Assembly (NCBI GenBank): GCA_011033025.1
Contig: WFMF01000051.1
Coordinates: 310,001-374,000, forward strand
Reading direction: 5' to 3'
Length of the DNA: 64,000 nt
Source: Beroe forskalii
Lineage: Eukaryota; Ctenophora; Nuda; Beroida; Beroidae
How positions within the stretch are numbered: position 1 is the stretch's first letter; every line of letters begins with the position of its first letter. The notes beneath the pieces were generated by a model. That model was not told where the DNA came from and did not search any database. It was given only the letters and a program-made list of their open reading frames with translations. The position numbers and the translations under genes were made by a program. Positions 1 through 11,585 of this stretch are shown piece after piece.

Positions 1-160
1 TGTAATAAATGAAAACTGAAGGTCGTACAGAACTCAACAAGTCCACTAGGGCATGCAGTATGGGTACATTATTGAGGGTAGAGCATGGTTTGAAATTCGT
101 ATCCCCTTTCGTTTTCGATCTATGAACAAAAACCTCCTTTTTAGCAACATGCATCAGATC
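1..160 (-). repeat. Inverted partial copy of the 173-bp repeat unit
   Basis: The first 160 bases are a diverged reverse complement of the unit that is tandemly repeated at 1671-2648. They share the blocks 'tgtaataaatgaaaactgaa', 'gaactcaacaag', 'tagagcatggtttgaaa' and 'cctttcgttttcga'. It is the only copy in this orientation and it touches the window edge, so the array or element probably continues to the left. Confidence 0.8.
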
Positions 161-1670
161 ATAATTACCCGTTTTTCATAAATAAAAACGGAAGGTCATT
201 CATTACAAAAAATTATACAATTGCCTTGAACAGGAGAATGACCTCGGTAACGATTATCTTTCAGATGACACGTTCGTTAATTTCGTGAATGATATTCATC
301 TCAGTCTCACTATAGACCGTGCCTTTCTGAACCGCCACTTCAACCCACTCCACTAAAGGTATTTTGTGAACCATCATTTCACTTCATCCACCAATATAGG
401 TACCTTTCTGAACCAAACTTCACTCATGTACCTTTCTGAAACACCAAGTTTCAATCCATCATACTTAAGTCACCTTTCATAGTATAAAGCACGGCTTGTC
501 ATTCCAATGGGGTTTATACCGGTATACACTATACCTTAGCTGCGGCTTGCTACTTTAGGGAACCGGATACGAGATCGGGGTAAACGTGGTCGGGGGACGG
601 GAGGTCGGCGGCGTAAAACCAGGGTGGACGTTAGGACGACGAATTCCCAAAGGGTGGATGCATTAAATGCAAGGTCGGCGCCACTATCCTATTTTATTTC
701 TACTCTTCAGTATCACGTTGCTCATACGGTATATCTCTCGGTTACAAGACACAGTACGAGGCTGTGACGGAAAACCCTACCACTGGCTTCATGGAGCACT
801 CCATCGCCCACACCTGGGATTTATTTTCCATCTCTCGACAATTTTTTTTCATGATTGACGGTAGTATTACTGATACCTTTTCCGATTTGCCCTGCAAAAG
901 CAGGGCTTGCCTTGCAGATCAGGGTACCCTGCGAAAGAAGGGCAAATTGGCAGCTATGTTCGACACACAAGTCAACATCGTGAGTATGTCCCTTAGCATT
1001 GGAATTCCCTGGGCTTACCAAAAAATACTATTCCTGTCTACAATTTACACCAGATTGGCTTCATCCCGTAAAACTGGGGCCATGCTTGAAATTAAATCTA
1101 CCAAAATCATTAGCCCCAAAAAGTGGATTGTTTTATGAATTGACCTGTCAATCAGACATCTGCATAGATAAAATTGCTTCAGTTTAACCTCTTGCTTATC
1201 TAATGTATCTCAAACTTCCTGCCAAACGATTTTATCCCATTGTTTTATGCCACAGTCTTCAGTCATGATGAATGATGGCTTCCTCCTGACTACAGCTCAC
1301 AGTGTGCACAGTATAGACCAGAATGGAGTCCAGAGAAAGATAATCGGCAATGGTCTGTCAAAACAATTTTCCACCAAATGATAACACGAGCAGCAGAGAG
1401 ATTTTCTTCATAGAAACTAATATTGATAAATTTCAAATTGAACATGACTGGCTGGGTTTATTTGAGGCTAACCACTCTCCAAGACAAAATCATCAAGAAT
1501 GCTAATGAATTTATTGAGCTGATTAATGAAGGTATGATTAAAAAAAGAAATTCATATTTCATATGATAATATGGATTACAATAGGATTGGCAATTGCTTT
1601 GGTTTCAATAGGTCCTTGTCGTTGGCCACTGCAAGAAAAAGAAGAGACCGGTTTACACTTAACATAGTAA
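161..1670. other. No recognised gene; spacer between inverted repeat blocks
   Basis: Short direct repeats of 'acctttctgaac' occur at 320-440. An open frame at 1350-1505 (51 codons, plus strand) contains 'IFFIETN' and 'HDWLGLF'. I could not place it in a family, and it is too short and isolated to call a gene. A longer open frame at 764-1138 has no recognisable motif. The stretch lies between oppositely oriented copies of the 173-bp unit, so it may be the inside of a larger element. Confidence 0.4.
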
Positions 1671-2648
1671 ACATATGCGTAGGGATAAAAAGGGGTTTTT
1701 CGTCCATAACTCGAAAACGAAAGGGGGTACGACTTTGAAACTATGCTCTACCCCCATAATGTGCTCATTCTGCATACCCTAGTGTACTTGTTGAGTTCTC
1801 TACGACCTTCAGTTTTCATTTATTACAAAGGGGCATTTTTGGTCATACGCATAGGGATAAAAAGGGGGTTTTCGTCCATAACTCGAAAACGAAAGGGGAT
1901 CTTGGGGTAAGGCTTTGAAACCACGCTCTATTCCCCATAATGTGCTCATTCTGCGTATCCTAGTGTACTTGTTGAGTTCTCTACGACCTTCAATTTTCAT
2001 TTATTAAAAAGGGGCATTTTTGAACATACGTGTAGGGCTAAAAAGGGGTTTTTCGTCCATAACTCGAAAACGGAAGGGGGTACGGCTTTTAAACTATGCT
2101 CTACCCCCCATAATGTGCTCATTCTGCATACCCTAGTGTACTTGTTGAGTTCTCTACGACCTTCAGTTTTCATTTAATACGAAGGGGCATTTTTGGTCAT
2201 ACACGAAGGAATAAAAAGGGGTTTTTCGTCCATAACTCGAAAACGAAAGGGGGTACGGCTTTGAAACTATGCTCTACCCCCCATAATGTGCTCATTCTGC
2301 ATACCCTAGTGTACGTGTTGAGTTCTCTACGACCTTCAGTTTTCATTTATTACAAAGGGGCATTTTTGGTCATACGCGTAGGGATAAAAAGGGGTTTTTC
2401 GTCCATAACTCGAAAACGAAAGGGGGTACGGCTTTGAAACTATGCTCTACCCCCCATAATGTGCTCATTCTGCATACCCTTGTGTACGTGTTGAGTTCTC
2501 TACGACCTTCAGTTTTCATTTATTACAAAGGGGCATTTTTGGTCATACGCGTAGGGATAAAAAGGGGTTTTTCGTCCATAACTCGATAACGAAAGGGGGT
2601 AAGGCTTTGAAACCATGCTCTACCCCCCATAATGTGCTCATTCTGCAT
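1671..2648 (+). repeat. 173-bp tandem repeat, about 5.7 copies
   Basis: The landmark 'cgtccataactcga' recurs at about 1701, 1873, 2054, 2227, 2400 and 2572, a spacing of 172-181 bp. Each unit carries 'ggggcatttttggtcatac', a 'taaaaaggggtttttcg' block, a G-rich 'gaaagggggtacggc' block and 'ccccccataatgtgctcatt'. Units differ by point changes only, which suggests recent tandem amplification or homogenisation. The frame that starts at 2607 runs out of the last unit into unique DNA and is not considered a gene. Confidence 0.93.
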
Positions 2649-3990
2649 AGTTTGGTGCAAAGATTGGCTTCGTATCTCAATCAGAAGCTGAGATATTGCC
2701 GATCAAAGTTTTTGCCCCATTTAGGAAGAAAAGGGGTCCAAAAAAGGGGTTTCCCCAACTCAGAAGTTGGAGTGTTTTTTTCTGGTGAATCTACCGAAAA
2801 ACGTTCTCAGACCTACTATACTATTTACTTCACACTAGGTTACAGTCCATCCCTTACTATATAATAATCGGTGCTCCAAAATACGGATCTGAGACATTAG
2901 ATCCGTCTGATCCATAAAAATAATGACTGTTCGTAATAAACTCCACATATTATTTCATTGGGTTTGTATATCTTAAGATCCTGCTTGAAGTTTCATATGT
3001 TTGCTCTGCTGACCGCCTGATGGCAATTGCACTGGTTATAGATAGACGTCGCACTTGAACTATTCCTATTCAGAAGTGACGTTATTATTATGCTTTTTAA
3101 TGTAGAATTGGTGAAATCAACCAGCCCGTTTTTGCCTCATTTTTTTCGTAGTAATCGGCAAATGGCTATATCTTATCTCTCTCGCTGCAATCGATGGTTA
3201 TAAGGCTTACTCTTATTAAATGATCCATAATATGTTTGTTATCTATTCTGAAGAAGCACTGGGATACTTATATGTGTTAAGTGTTTCGTACCAAGTGAAG
3301 CTAAGAGAAATACCCTCTTCTGCTCTTCACCATGACTCTAAATGGATGTGTTGTAAACCTTTCCTGCGAAATCATGGCTATATGGCATTTCCTGCAAGAT
3401 CACGGCTATGAATATTGTAATTGATGTTTTCTATGTTTAGCTGGGTTTTAATAATTGTGCCTGTAATATCCTGTAATATCACGATGGTCTGTTGTTCTGA
3501 GACCGGATCCTTGATAATTCCTCTGTTCTGGATTCATCTTTTCCAGCTACGCATTATATTGTGCCACTTTGGGATGAATGGTTGAACACTGATATACAAC
3601 TTGTGGAAACGCAGTTCCAACCCAACTAGTAACTGTTGTCATCGAGTATCGACAAAAACGTGACCCTAACTAGTAGCCTTTTACCAATAAACCAGAACCT
3701 AACTCTAATATCATAGGCCAAAAATCTTAATGAGGACTATCGTGATGAAAACTACATTTAAATTTAAGGAGCTTCATTTACTTATTCTTTAAGTTAAGCT
3801 ATACAACCTTATCAGTAAAATTGAAGATAATTTCAAATAATATGGATGGAAATTCCAGAACCTGTTCTATTACTTGCTTTTTGTAGCATAGATAATGTAG
3901 CACATTATTATAAAGTTAGTTTAAAACTTTGAGTTACTATAAATAAACGCCCCATTAATAAGCCCCGCATTCTTCAATCTTCATAGTTCA
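2649..3990. other. AT-rich intergenic stretch, nothing recognised
   Basis: Only short open frames with no family signature are present. There is a short direct repeat 'gtaatatcctgtaatatc' near 3463. No splice-consistent exon was found. Confidence 0.5.
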
Positions 3991-4011
3991 TATGAACCTC
4001 CACATGCAAGA

Positions 4012-4460
4012 ACGGGCCAAGTTACTTGGCCCACTTTTTCAATTTGTTGCTAGACGTGATCAGGACGTCTAGACGCACCTACAGGTGAAATTTTGAAAGA
4101 ATCTGAGACTTTTTTGAAAAATTTTTCGAATTTTTCAAAATGCAAGAACGGGCTATAAAACATGGACTATCATGATATTTGAAATCTGTAATGCAAGAAC
4201 GGGCTAAATAACTTAGCTCGGGAATCATACTGAAATTTGTAGTAAATACTGGGCCATGTTACTTAGACCACCACAAAATCTTAGTCATTCCAGGCCAGAA
4301 TTTGGGCCATCTTACATAGCCCGCTTTTTAATGACACATGGTCATTTTTCATGTGGGCTAAGTTAACATGGCCCATTTTTTCTGAGAATTATATATTTGA
4401 ATTTGCCTGTTTCTTATGGTCTAAGTCAACATAGCCCATTATTGCACAGATATGAGGTTT
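4012..4460. repeat. Subterminal palindromic motif cluster, left side
   Basis: Imperfect palindromes such as 'gggccaagttacttggccc', 'gggctaaataacttagctc', 'gggccatcttacatagccc' and 'gggctaagttaacatggccc' recur about seven times. Two more copies of the TIR core 'tgcaagaacgggc' occur at about 4140 and 4192. Repeated subterminal motifs are known binding sites for transposases in several DNA transposon families; that role here is inference. Confidence 0.75.
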
Positions 4461-5029
4461 CAAATTCAGGCTCATTGAGTATGGCAAAATATGTATTTTT
4501 GGGCCATCTGCTAACCTAAGTCAAAGTTTATGAGATTTGTATAAAAACATTCTCCATGGGAGCCACACAATGCGTGATTCCATGGCAGTTGCCAGTTATT
4601 AATTTGTCTTTTACTACAGAGTCATGATCTGAGAAGCAAGCAGCTGAAAAATCAAAACTGTCAGGTAAACAGATCCCGAGCGACTTCGAGTGCTTCCAAA
4701 CTCACAATGTAACAGAACCCTTCATAGCACTCAAGATTCAAAAACACATCGCTTCCTCTTGAGGCAGCATAAGAGCTGAGCTCTTCTGTGTCTAATCTTT
4801 CGTAGGAACCAACATCTTCAGTAGACAGAAACTGAGCATAATTGTACGTTATGTCCATAGAACTGGTTGACCATAACCTAGGAAGTCAAACGATGAGCCT
4901 GCCAAGTGCCAACACAGAAATGGTCCTTAGTATCTAGAAGACAATTTGAAAGGGCTTCATATAACGCTCCATAATACGCCTCAGCACTTCATCATGATCT
5001 TACAGTATCTGAGCAGTTCAGTAACGCCA

Positions 5030-6075
5030 TAAGTCCATGGAGCGCTTCAGATCGCTTCAAAGCCCTCCAAAAAGTTTTCAAGCGCTCCTGAGCGCCTTGA
5101 ATCCTTCCTAATTGCTCCCAAGCGCCCCTGATCGGTTTCATATCCTCCTTATCACTTCAAAGCGCTTGTAGTCGCTTTAAGCCCACCTGATCACTTTCAA
5201 GCACTCCTGATTTCTTCCAAGTGCTCTTGATTGCTCTTAGTGCATCAAAGTGCTTCCAATTACTCCCTATAGCTTCCAAGTGCTCCACATTGCTTACACA
5301 CACTTCTAAGCTTCCCAGATCACTTCCAAGCTTTCCATAGCTCCTGATTGCTTCCAAGCGCTCCTGATTGCTCCCAAGCTCGCCAGGTCGCTTACAAGCT
5401 CTCTAAATCGCTTTCAAGCTTTCCAGATCTTGCTTCCGAGCTTTCCAGATTGCTTCCAAGCGCCCCTGATCACTTCTAAGTACTCCATATCGCTTCCAAG
5501 CTTTCCTGATTGCTTACAGGCGCTCCTGCTTGCTTCGAGGTGCTCCTGGTTTCTGCCTAGTGCTCCTGATTGCTCTTAGCCCACCAGGGAGCTACCAAAC
5601 GCTCTCAATCGCTTCCAAGTGGCATGTGCTCCAGAGCACACCCAAGTGCTCGTGATTGCTTCCCGTTCCAAGCGCTTTTGATCGCTTCCAAGCTTTGCAG
5701 ATTGTTTTCAAGGTCTCCAGATCGCTTCTAAGCACTCTTGGTCGCTTCAAAGCGCACCTGACTGCTTTCAAGCGCTCCTCATCGCTTCAAAGCGCTCCTG
5801 ATCGCTTCTAAGGCCTCCTGACTGTTTCCAAACGCACTTAATCACTTCCAAGCGCTTTTGACCGTCTCCAGGCACTCTTGCTTTGTTCCAAAATCCAAAC
5901 CCCCTTGTTTCGTTCCATGCGCACCTGGCCGCCTCCAAGTGCTCCTGATCGCTTCATAGTGCTCCTGATGGCTTCCACCTTCCAAGCCCAAAATAGCATT
6001 TCCAAGTTGTCCTTTTAGCTTCCAAGTGCTCGAGACCAATTCCAAGCATATCAGAGTGTTCCAAGCACTTCAGAA
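5030..6075 (-). repeat. 20-bp minisatellite, left arm (inverted)
   Basis: Degenerate tandem copies of the complement of GAGCGCTTGGAAGCGATCAG are seen as 'gcgctcctgatcgcttccaa' and variants. Because 20 is not a multiple of 3, the array reads open in several frames with a 20-residue repeat. The open frames on both strands here are a by-product of this and are not genes. Confidence 0.88.
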
Positions 6076-6180
6076 CGCCTATGGGTGAATCACTGACTCA
6101 GATCAGCTCTTCACTCGTCAGACTAATTCGGATGGCTTCAATATCCTTCAATACTCTTAAAACTACATATTAGTAGTTAA

Positions 6181-8175
6181 AAGGAGTGCTTGAGAGCGAT
6201 CAGGAGGGCTAGGAAGCAATCATGAGTGCTTGGAAGCGATCAGGAGCACACAGAAGCAATAAGGAGCGCTTGAAAGCGATCAGGGGCACTGGGAAGCAAT
6301 CTGGGCACCGGAGAGCAATCAGGAGCGCTTGGAAGCAGTCAGGAATGCTTGGGAGCAATCTGGAGCAATTGGAAGCACTCAGGATTGCTTGGAAGCAACC
6401 AGGAGCGCTTGAAAGCAATCAGGAGCGCTTGAAAGCTATCAGGAGCGCTTGGAAGCAGTAATGAGCACTTCAGAAGTAATCTAGAGCGATTGGAAGCATC
6501 CAGGAGTGCCCAGAAGCAATCAAGAGCGCTTAGAGGCGATTTAAAGCATTGCTTGAAAGCGATTAGGAGTGCTTAAAGGCAATCTGGAGCGCTTGGAAGT
6601 GATCAGGAGCGCTTGATAGCAATCAGGAGCGCTTGGAAGCAGTCAGGAATGTTTGGGAGGAACCAGGAGCGCTTGGAAGCAGTAAGGAGCACTTCAGGAG
6701 TAATCTAGAGCGATTGGAAGCACCCAAAAGTGCCCGGAAGCAATCAAGAGCGCTTAGATGCGATTTGAAGCATTGCTTGAAAGCGATAAGGAGCGCTTGG
6801 AAGCAATCAGGAGCACACAGAAGCGATGAGGAGCGCTTGAAAGCAGTAAGGAGCACTTCAGGAGTAATCTAGAGCGATTGGAAGCACCCAGAAGTGCCTG
6901 GAAGCAATCAAGAGCGCTTAGATGCGATTTGAAGCATTGCTTGAAAGCAATAAGGAGCGCTTGGAAGCAATCAGGACCTATTGTAAGCACTCAGGAGCTC
7001 TTGAAAATGATCAAGAGCGCTTAGAAGCAGTACTTGGAAGCGATCTGGAGAGCTAAGAAGCGCTTTGATGTACTTGGAAGCAAGCAGGAGCGCTTGAAAG
7101 CGATCAGGAACGCTTGAAAGCGACCAGGAGCGCTTGGAAGAATCAGGAGCACTTGGAAGCAATCAGGAGAGCTTGAAAGCGATCTGGAGAGTTGGGAAGT
7201 GATTTTGAGCGCTTGGAAGCGATCAGGAGCGCTTTGATGCACTTGGCAGCAACCAGGAGCGCTTGAGATCGATCAAGAGCGCTTGGAAGCGATCATGAGC
7301 GCTTGGAAGCGATCGTGAGCGCTTGGAAGCGATCATGAGCGCTTGGAAGCAATCATAAGCGCTTGAAAGTGATCTAGAGGGCTTGGAAGCCATCATGAGC
7401 GCTTGGAAGCAATCAGGAGCGCTTGAAAGCAATCAGGAGCGGTTTTAAGCAATCAGGGGCTCTTGGGAAGAGTCAGGGGCGCTTTGAAGCAATCTGGAGC
7501 GATTGGAAGCATTCACGAGCACTTAGAAGCGATAAGGAGTGCTTGAAGGTGACCAGGAGCACTTGGAAGGAGTCAGGAGCAATTGTAAGCACTCAGGAGC
7601 GCTTGAAAGTATTCATGAGCACTTGGAAGCAATCAGGAGAGCTTGAAAGCGATCCGGAGAGTAATGAAGTGATCTTGAGCGCTTGAAAGCGATCAAGAAA
7701 GCTTTGAAGCAATCATAAGCGCTTGAAAGCGATGAGGAGCGCTTGAAAGCAATCATAAGCGCTTGAAAGTGATCTGGAGTGCTTGGAAACAATCACGAGT
7801 GCTTGGAAGCAATCAGGAGCACTTGCAAGTTATCAGGAGCACTTTGAAGTGCTTGGAACTTCCAAGCTCTTCAAAGCGCTCCTGATAACTTGCAAGCGCT
7901 CCTTGCATCAAAGCCCTCCATCAAAGCCCTCTAAATCGCTTCCAATGGAAGCGATTTGGAGGGCTTTGAAGCGATCTGGGGAGCTTGGAAGCGATTTGGA
8001 GTGCAATCAAGGGCGCTTGGAAGCAATCAGTCCAGCACTTAGAAATAATCAGGAGCACTTGGAAGCAATTTGGATCCATTTGAAGTGCTTACAAGCTATC
8101 AGGAGCACTTGGAAGCGCTTTGAAAGTTAGAAGCAGTCAGAAGCACTTGGAAGTGAGCAGAAGCGCTTGGGAGAC
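6181..8175 (+). repeat. 20-bp minisatellite, right arm (direct)
   Basis: Roughly a hundred degenerate copies of GAGCGCTTGGAAGCGATCAG stand in the orientation opposite to 5030-6075, separated from it by about 105 bp of non-repeat spacer. Higher-order duplication is visible: blocks of about 170-180 bp near 6460-6630, 6690-6800 and 6840-6970 share the same variant units. A switch in orientation near 7860-7945 makes two local hairpins. Confidence 0.9.
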
Positions 8176-8471
8176 ATCAGAAGAGTTTCTGAAGAAGCAA
8201 TGAGGCACTCATAAGTAGAGTTTGAAGCAGTGCGTGGCCGCTTTGGAGCATTCTAAAGTGCTTTGAAGTGAGTCGAACTACTGAACGGCACTGATGCATT
8301 CAAATTTGAATTCAAAGCTTTGAGCCCACCCTGGACTAATTCTCAACTCTCAAAACTTCAGAAATCTCGTTTCAGTCTATTCATGCACTTTTGAGTGTTA
8401 TAGGATGTCCCGAAGGCTGTTATTCATATATTTGTGTTCTGGAGTGCTCAAAATTTACAAGTGTAGTGTGC

Positions 8472-8627
8472 GGTAACTCGGTAATCTGCCGATGCACACC
8501 TGGGGCACAACCTGGGCACACCTGGGTCACATCTCGGGCACACCTCGGGCCCAAGGTGTGCCCGAGATGTGCCCCAGGTGTGCCCAGGTTGTGCCCCAGG
8601 TGTGCATCGGCAGATTACCGAGTTACC
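8472..8627. repeat. Near-perfect 156-bp hairpin
   Basis: The arms 8472-8549 and 8550-8627 are reverse complements with about two mismatches and essentially no loop. As a result the plus and minus frames read almost the same peptide (both contain 'GNSVICRCTPGAQPGHTW'). Each arm carries several copies of CACCTGGGGCACA-like units. It lies inside the right part of the 3993-9231 element. Confidence 0.92.
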
Positions 8628-8754
8628 TAGTGTGCTGTAGCACCCTGGAGCGCTTTGGATAACATATTTCGTCAATTTTCACTTTTTAGGAGCACTTTCA
8701 AGTGTTCTGCAGACACACTCTGAGTCTGGATACAGCTTTTTTCAATAGAATTCA

Positions 8755-9210
8755 GTGGGCCAACTGACATTGGAATCGGGTTTTAAAGCGTTTTTCTGGT
8801 CCATGTAACTTACCAAAGGGAAATAAATAGGCCAAGTTTAATAAACTGAGAACTATTGACAGAAATATGTGGGCCAAATAACATGGCCCAAACTATGGGT
8901 GTTTTAAAAAATAGAATTTCTGGGCTATATAACTTAGCCCATATCTTTGTAACAAAATAAGAGGGCTAAGTAACATAGCCCAAAAATTTTCTCTTCAAAA
9001 ATGTGAAAAATGGGCCAAGTATCATTTTTCGAAAAAAACTATCAAAATTTTTGCAAGAAATAATTGAAATTTGTATTGATAAAAACGTGCATCAGACGCC
9101 AAATAGGAATACCTTTCAGAGGAAAAAAATTTCATGAAAATCCGACAATCCAGTTAAAAATGGGAAAGTTTTTTTCGATTATCTCAAAACTATGGTTTTG
9201 TACTTGGCCC
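8755..9210. repeat. Subterminal palindromic motif cluster, right side
   Basis: This mirrors 4012-4460. Copies include 'gggccaaataacatggccc', 'gggctatataacttagccc' and 'gggctaagtaacatagccc', and the stretch ends in the right TIR. Its presence at both ends supports one element spanning the whole interval. Confidence 0.75.
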
Positions 9211-9310
9211 GTTCTTGCATGTGCAGGTTCATATACTTGTACCCACGTTGTTTATGTAACATGTCTCAATGGAGCTCTATATTGAGACTATATTCTCCGC
9301 AGTGTAGTTT

Positions 9311-9364
9311 GTAAGTCGTTATGACGTCACTACCCTGGTCTGAACATGTGAGTTGATGACGTCA
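9311..9364 (+). mobile_element. Paired-GACGTCA MITE, diverged copy
   Basis: GACGTCA boxes sit at about 9323 and 9358 with 'ggtctgaacatgtgagttgat' like spacing between them. The outer TIR is not clear in this copy. Confidence 0.6.
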
Positions 9365-9472
9365 CTCTGCCTTGTCCTGCACAGGTGTAGCTGCTGTGTG
9401 CTCCATTAGTGCCTGGCTTTGTGAGGCCTGTCATAAAACACCACGCGGCGGGTTTAAGCCCCGGGAGGGAAG

Positions 9473-9542
9473 AATAGGCCGTTCAACGTCATCAAATCAA
9501 CACATTGCTCTATGATAATGACGTCATCTTAACGGCCTATTT
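9473..9542 (+). mobile_element. Paired-GACGTCA MITE, best copy
   Basis: This copy has a perfect 11-bp terminal inverted repeat, AATAGGCCGTT at the left and AACGGCCTATT at the right. It has an AACGTCATCAA box in the left arm and GATAATGACGTCATC in the right arm. Total length is 70 bp. Similar inverted sequence (CCCGRGA-type) may extend the hairpin outward on both sides. Confidence 0.85.
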
Positions 9543-9576
9543 TTCTCGGGTGGGCATTCCGTTGCTCGTGGAGCGT

Positions 9577-9618
9577 GATGTCATTATCATGGTTTAAAGC
9601 AGGGAATTGTTGGTGTCG
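9577..9618 (-). mobile_element. Paired-GACGTCA MITE, partial copy
   Basis: On the minus strand it reads 'accaacaattccctgc' then 'tttaaaccatgataatgac'. It lies 35 bp from the previous copy in opposite orientation. Confidence 0.65.
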
Positions 9619-10107
9619 TAACGGTTACTATCGTGCTGCAGTTTCAATGCTGTCAGTTGACTTTGAACAGCTTGTCCCTATTTGCCTATACGGTGCGGTG
9701 TAGGATTAATAGAGTGCAATACTCATTGTTTAGTGCTGTCACAAAGCAATGAGTTGGTCACAATTTGCTGCTGTTGATCTCCGCAGAAATCAGTTACATT
9801 TTTGTCGAGGATATTCGCGGGCTCCCCATTCTCCAGTATTTCACAATTCTTATTCACGCTCCCCGGTATCTAATGTTTTTCTTACTACTTTCTAATTCTA
9901 GAATTTTCCCTAGATTCTTTTTCTTACATTTATTTTGCTACATCTATTTCTTACATTTCTTACTTTTTACTTCTAAAACTTGTAATCGCTAACTAAGATT
10001 TTTAGTTGCCACCTATGTAGCCAAGCTTAAGATGTAACCACGCTTAGACACTGCTATACATTCTGTAAAATTGGGTTCAGATCACGTACACAGAAAAAGC
10101 CTCTACA

Positions 10108-10149
10108 AGTCATCAATTCAACACTTTAAGCTGTGATAATGACGTCATC
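10108..10149 (+). mobile_element. Paired-GACGTCA MITE copy
   Basis: 'GTCATCAATTCAACACTTTA' is followed by 'gctgtgataatgacgtcatc', and the right flank is the TAAACCGCCCATTT form of the terminal repeat. Confidence 0.75.
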
Positions 10150-10313
10150 TAAACCGCCCATTTGGATGAATCGTCAGATTTAATTCGGGGCAGTAAACCC
10201 AGCTCTTCCCTGCTTTGTTTGCATTTCCTATCTCTCTTCAGAGCTCAAATGTATCATGTATGTGATTATTTTCAAGGAACACGCAAATTTTAGAGCATTA
10301 GGAGATCAAGGTA

Positions 10314-10360
10314 TTGTCAGCAGCATGGTTTAAAGTGGTACGATTATGATGTCACACCGC
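10314..10360 (+). mobile_element. Paired-GACGTCA MITE, diverged copy
   Basis: 'attgtcagcagcatggttta' is followed by 'gattatgatgtcacaccgcc'. The right end matches the ACCGCC form of the family. Confidence 0.6.
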
Positions 10361-10659
10361 CTCTGTCCGCACTTGGTATGATTTCCTGTCGAGTGCCAAA
10401 GGTGGATCTTTGTTTCCTCTTATCTTCCATATCTTCCCGTTGTAGGCACTAATTTCTGAATTTTAATCGTATTAAGAACTCTAAATAAAGGATTCTTGGT
10501 CCTATGGAATAAATTAGAAACAAGCATTGTGTAATGAGTTAGAAAGTTGAATTAATTTGAAACTAGAAGAAGTTATAAAGTAGAATTAAATAGAAAGTGA
10601 AAGTAGTAGTTGTATTAGCTCGTAATCCCAGAGTAGGAATTAGCGCGTGCTAGTGGACA

Positions 10660-10713
10660 GTCCTTATTCTGTAGACTTCATGTCCAATGGACATGAAGTC
10701 TCTAGAATGAGGG
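10660..10713. repeat. Short hairpin
   Basis: A 14-bp perfect inverted repeat (10673-10686 and 10688-10701, core 'agacttcatgtcca') extends with mismatches to about 10660 and 10713. The loop is only one base, so it is not a typical microRNA precursor. Confidence 0.7.
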
Positions 10714-10800
10714 CAGTACCTCCATTTCAAAACTTAAGAAGTTAACCTTGGTAAGTTAATTGACCCTTGACCCTCCTTCTCCAAACTTCCAAAGTACTGT

Positions 10801-10850
10801 ATAGTGTATCTATTCTGTACTTTCATAGTGTATCTATTCTGTACTTTTAT
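10801..10850 (+). repeat. Two-copy direct repeat, about 24 bp
   Basis: 'atagtgtatctattctgtac' occurs twice in tandem. Confidence 0.85.
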
Positions 10851-11305
10851 AGAGTTGTAAGATCATGAGTGATGAATCTCAAGCTTTTTGTTTTACAGAA
10901 ACTCGGAGCTCTAAAATAAAGATATATCTTGACGGAGAGTTCCAAGAAAGGACTATTAAAGCATGTTAAGCATCAATAATGCTGATGAAACGATCACATG
11001 CACTGCACTGCACGCATTATTTGTTTTTATTCATACGCACTATATCGTTATGATATAACAGAGCAGCTGTTTGGCTGCCCATAACTCTGCATGCAATCTA
11101 GTATATGAGTTCATGAAATTTAGAAATTTTACTGAAATGTCACCGGATTTTACTCGAAATTATACAAATATCGATTTATATTATGCCTTTGGGGTCATTA
11201 CCTTTTGTGCTTCATTATGAATATTATGTGTTACGTAAGCATGTATCCAGGTACAAAAGGCCACGCGCGTTAACAAGGTATTTACACGGAAAGACTTGGC
11301 GGCCC

Positions 11306-11348
11306 TCGTCGTCAACGCTCCACTTTGAGCTATGATAATGACGTCATG
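11306..11348 (+). mobile_element. Paired-GACGTCA MITE copy
   Basis: 'cgtcgtcaacgctccacttt' is followed by 'gagctatgataatgacgtca'. The outer ends are degenerate. Confidence 0.7.
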
Positions 11349-11543
11349 TCCTCCCTGCAATGAATTAACGGGCGCAGTGTATCCCAAAAGCGGCTGCGAG
11401 TTTCGTCACTAACGCTCACCGTCCTTTAGTGACGTCAAGCCGCGGTATTTTCCCTCATCACCCTCATTCCCCTAGCTGTGTCGCTGCGTGTATTGTAATG
11501 TAGATCATGCCTTCAAGCTGCTAGGGGTTAATACGGTCTGATA

Positions 11544-11585
11544 TCATCAATTCGTTATTCTAAACCATGATAATGACGTCATCCT
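11544..11585 (+). mobile_element. Paired-GACGTCA MITE copy
   Basis: 'tcatcaattcgttattctaa' is followed by 'accatgataatgacgtcatc'. Confidence 0.72.

Larger units (their letters stand above)
3993..9231. mobile_element. 5.2-kb TIR-bounded foldback-like element, no transposase seen
   Basis: The left end (3993-4023) and the right end (9202-9231) are inverted copies of each other with about one mismatch over 30 bases; the outer block is TGAACCT and the inner part reads 'gcaagaacgggccaagt'. The ends are flanked by TA on both sides (3991-3992 and 9232-9233), which fits a TA target duplication as in Tc1/mariner-like elements; that assignment is inference. Inside each end lie several copies of a GGGCCAAGTTAACTTGGCCC-like palindrome. 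The middle is two long opposed arrays of a 20-bp unit. No transposase-like protein is visible, so the element looks non-autonomous. The architecture recalls Foldback elements, whose arms are tandem repeats. Confidence 0.82.

Noticed and set aside
1350..1505. 51-codon frame with 'IFFIETN', faintly like an alpha-1,4-glycosyltransferase block
   Set aside because: The match covers only a few residues, the rest of the motif is absent, and there are no neighbouring exons.
5030..8175. CRISPR-like appearance of regular short repeats
   Set aside because: The units are contiguous without unique spacers, degenerate, and lie in an animal genome.
4900..8300. Many open frames on both strands with a 20-residue repeat (WKQSGALxSNQERLKAIRS-like)
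   Set aside because: They come from a 20-bp DNA repeat that has no stop in several frames. They occur on both strands and in all frames, with no start or splice context.
10660..10713. Possible microRNA precursor
   Set aside because: The stem is short and the loop is one base, which does not fit Drosha/Dicer processing.
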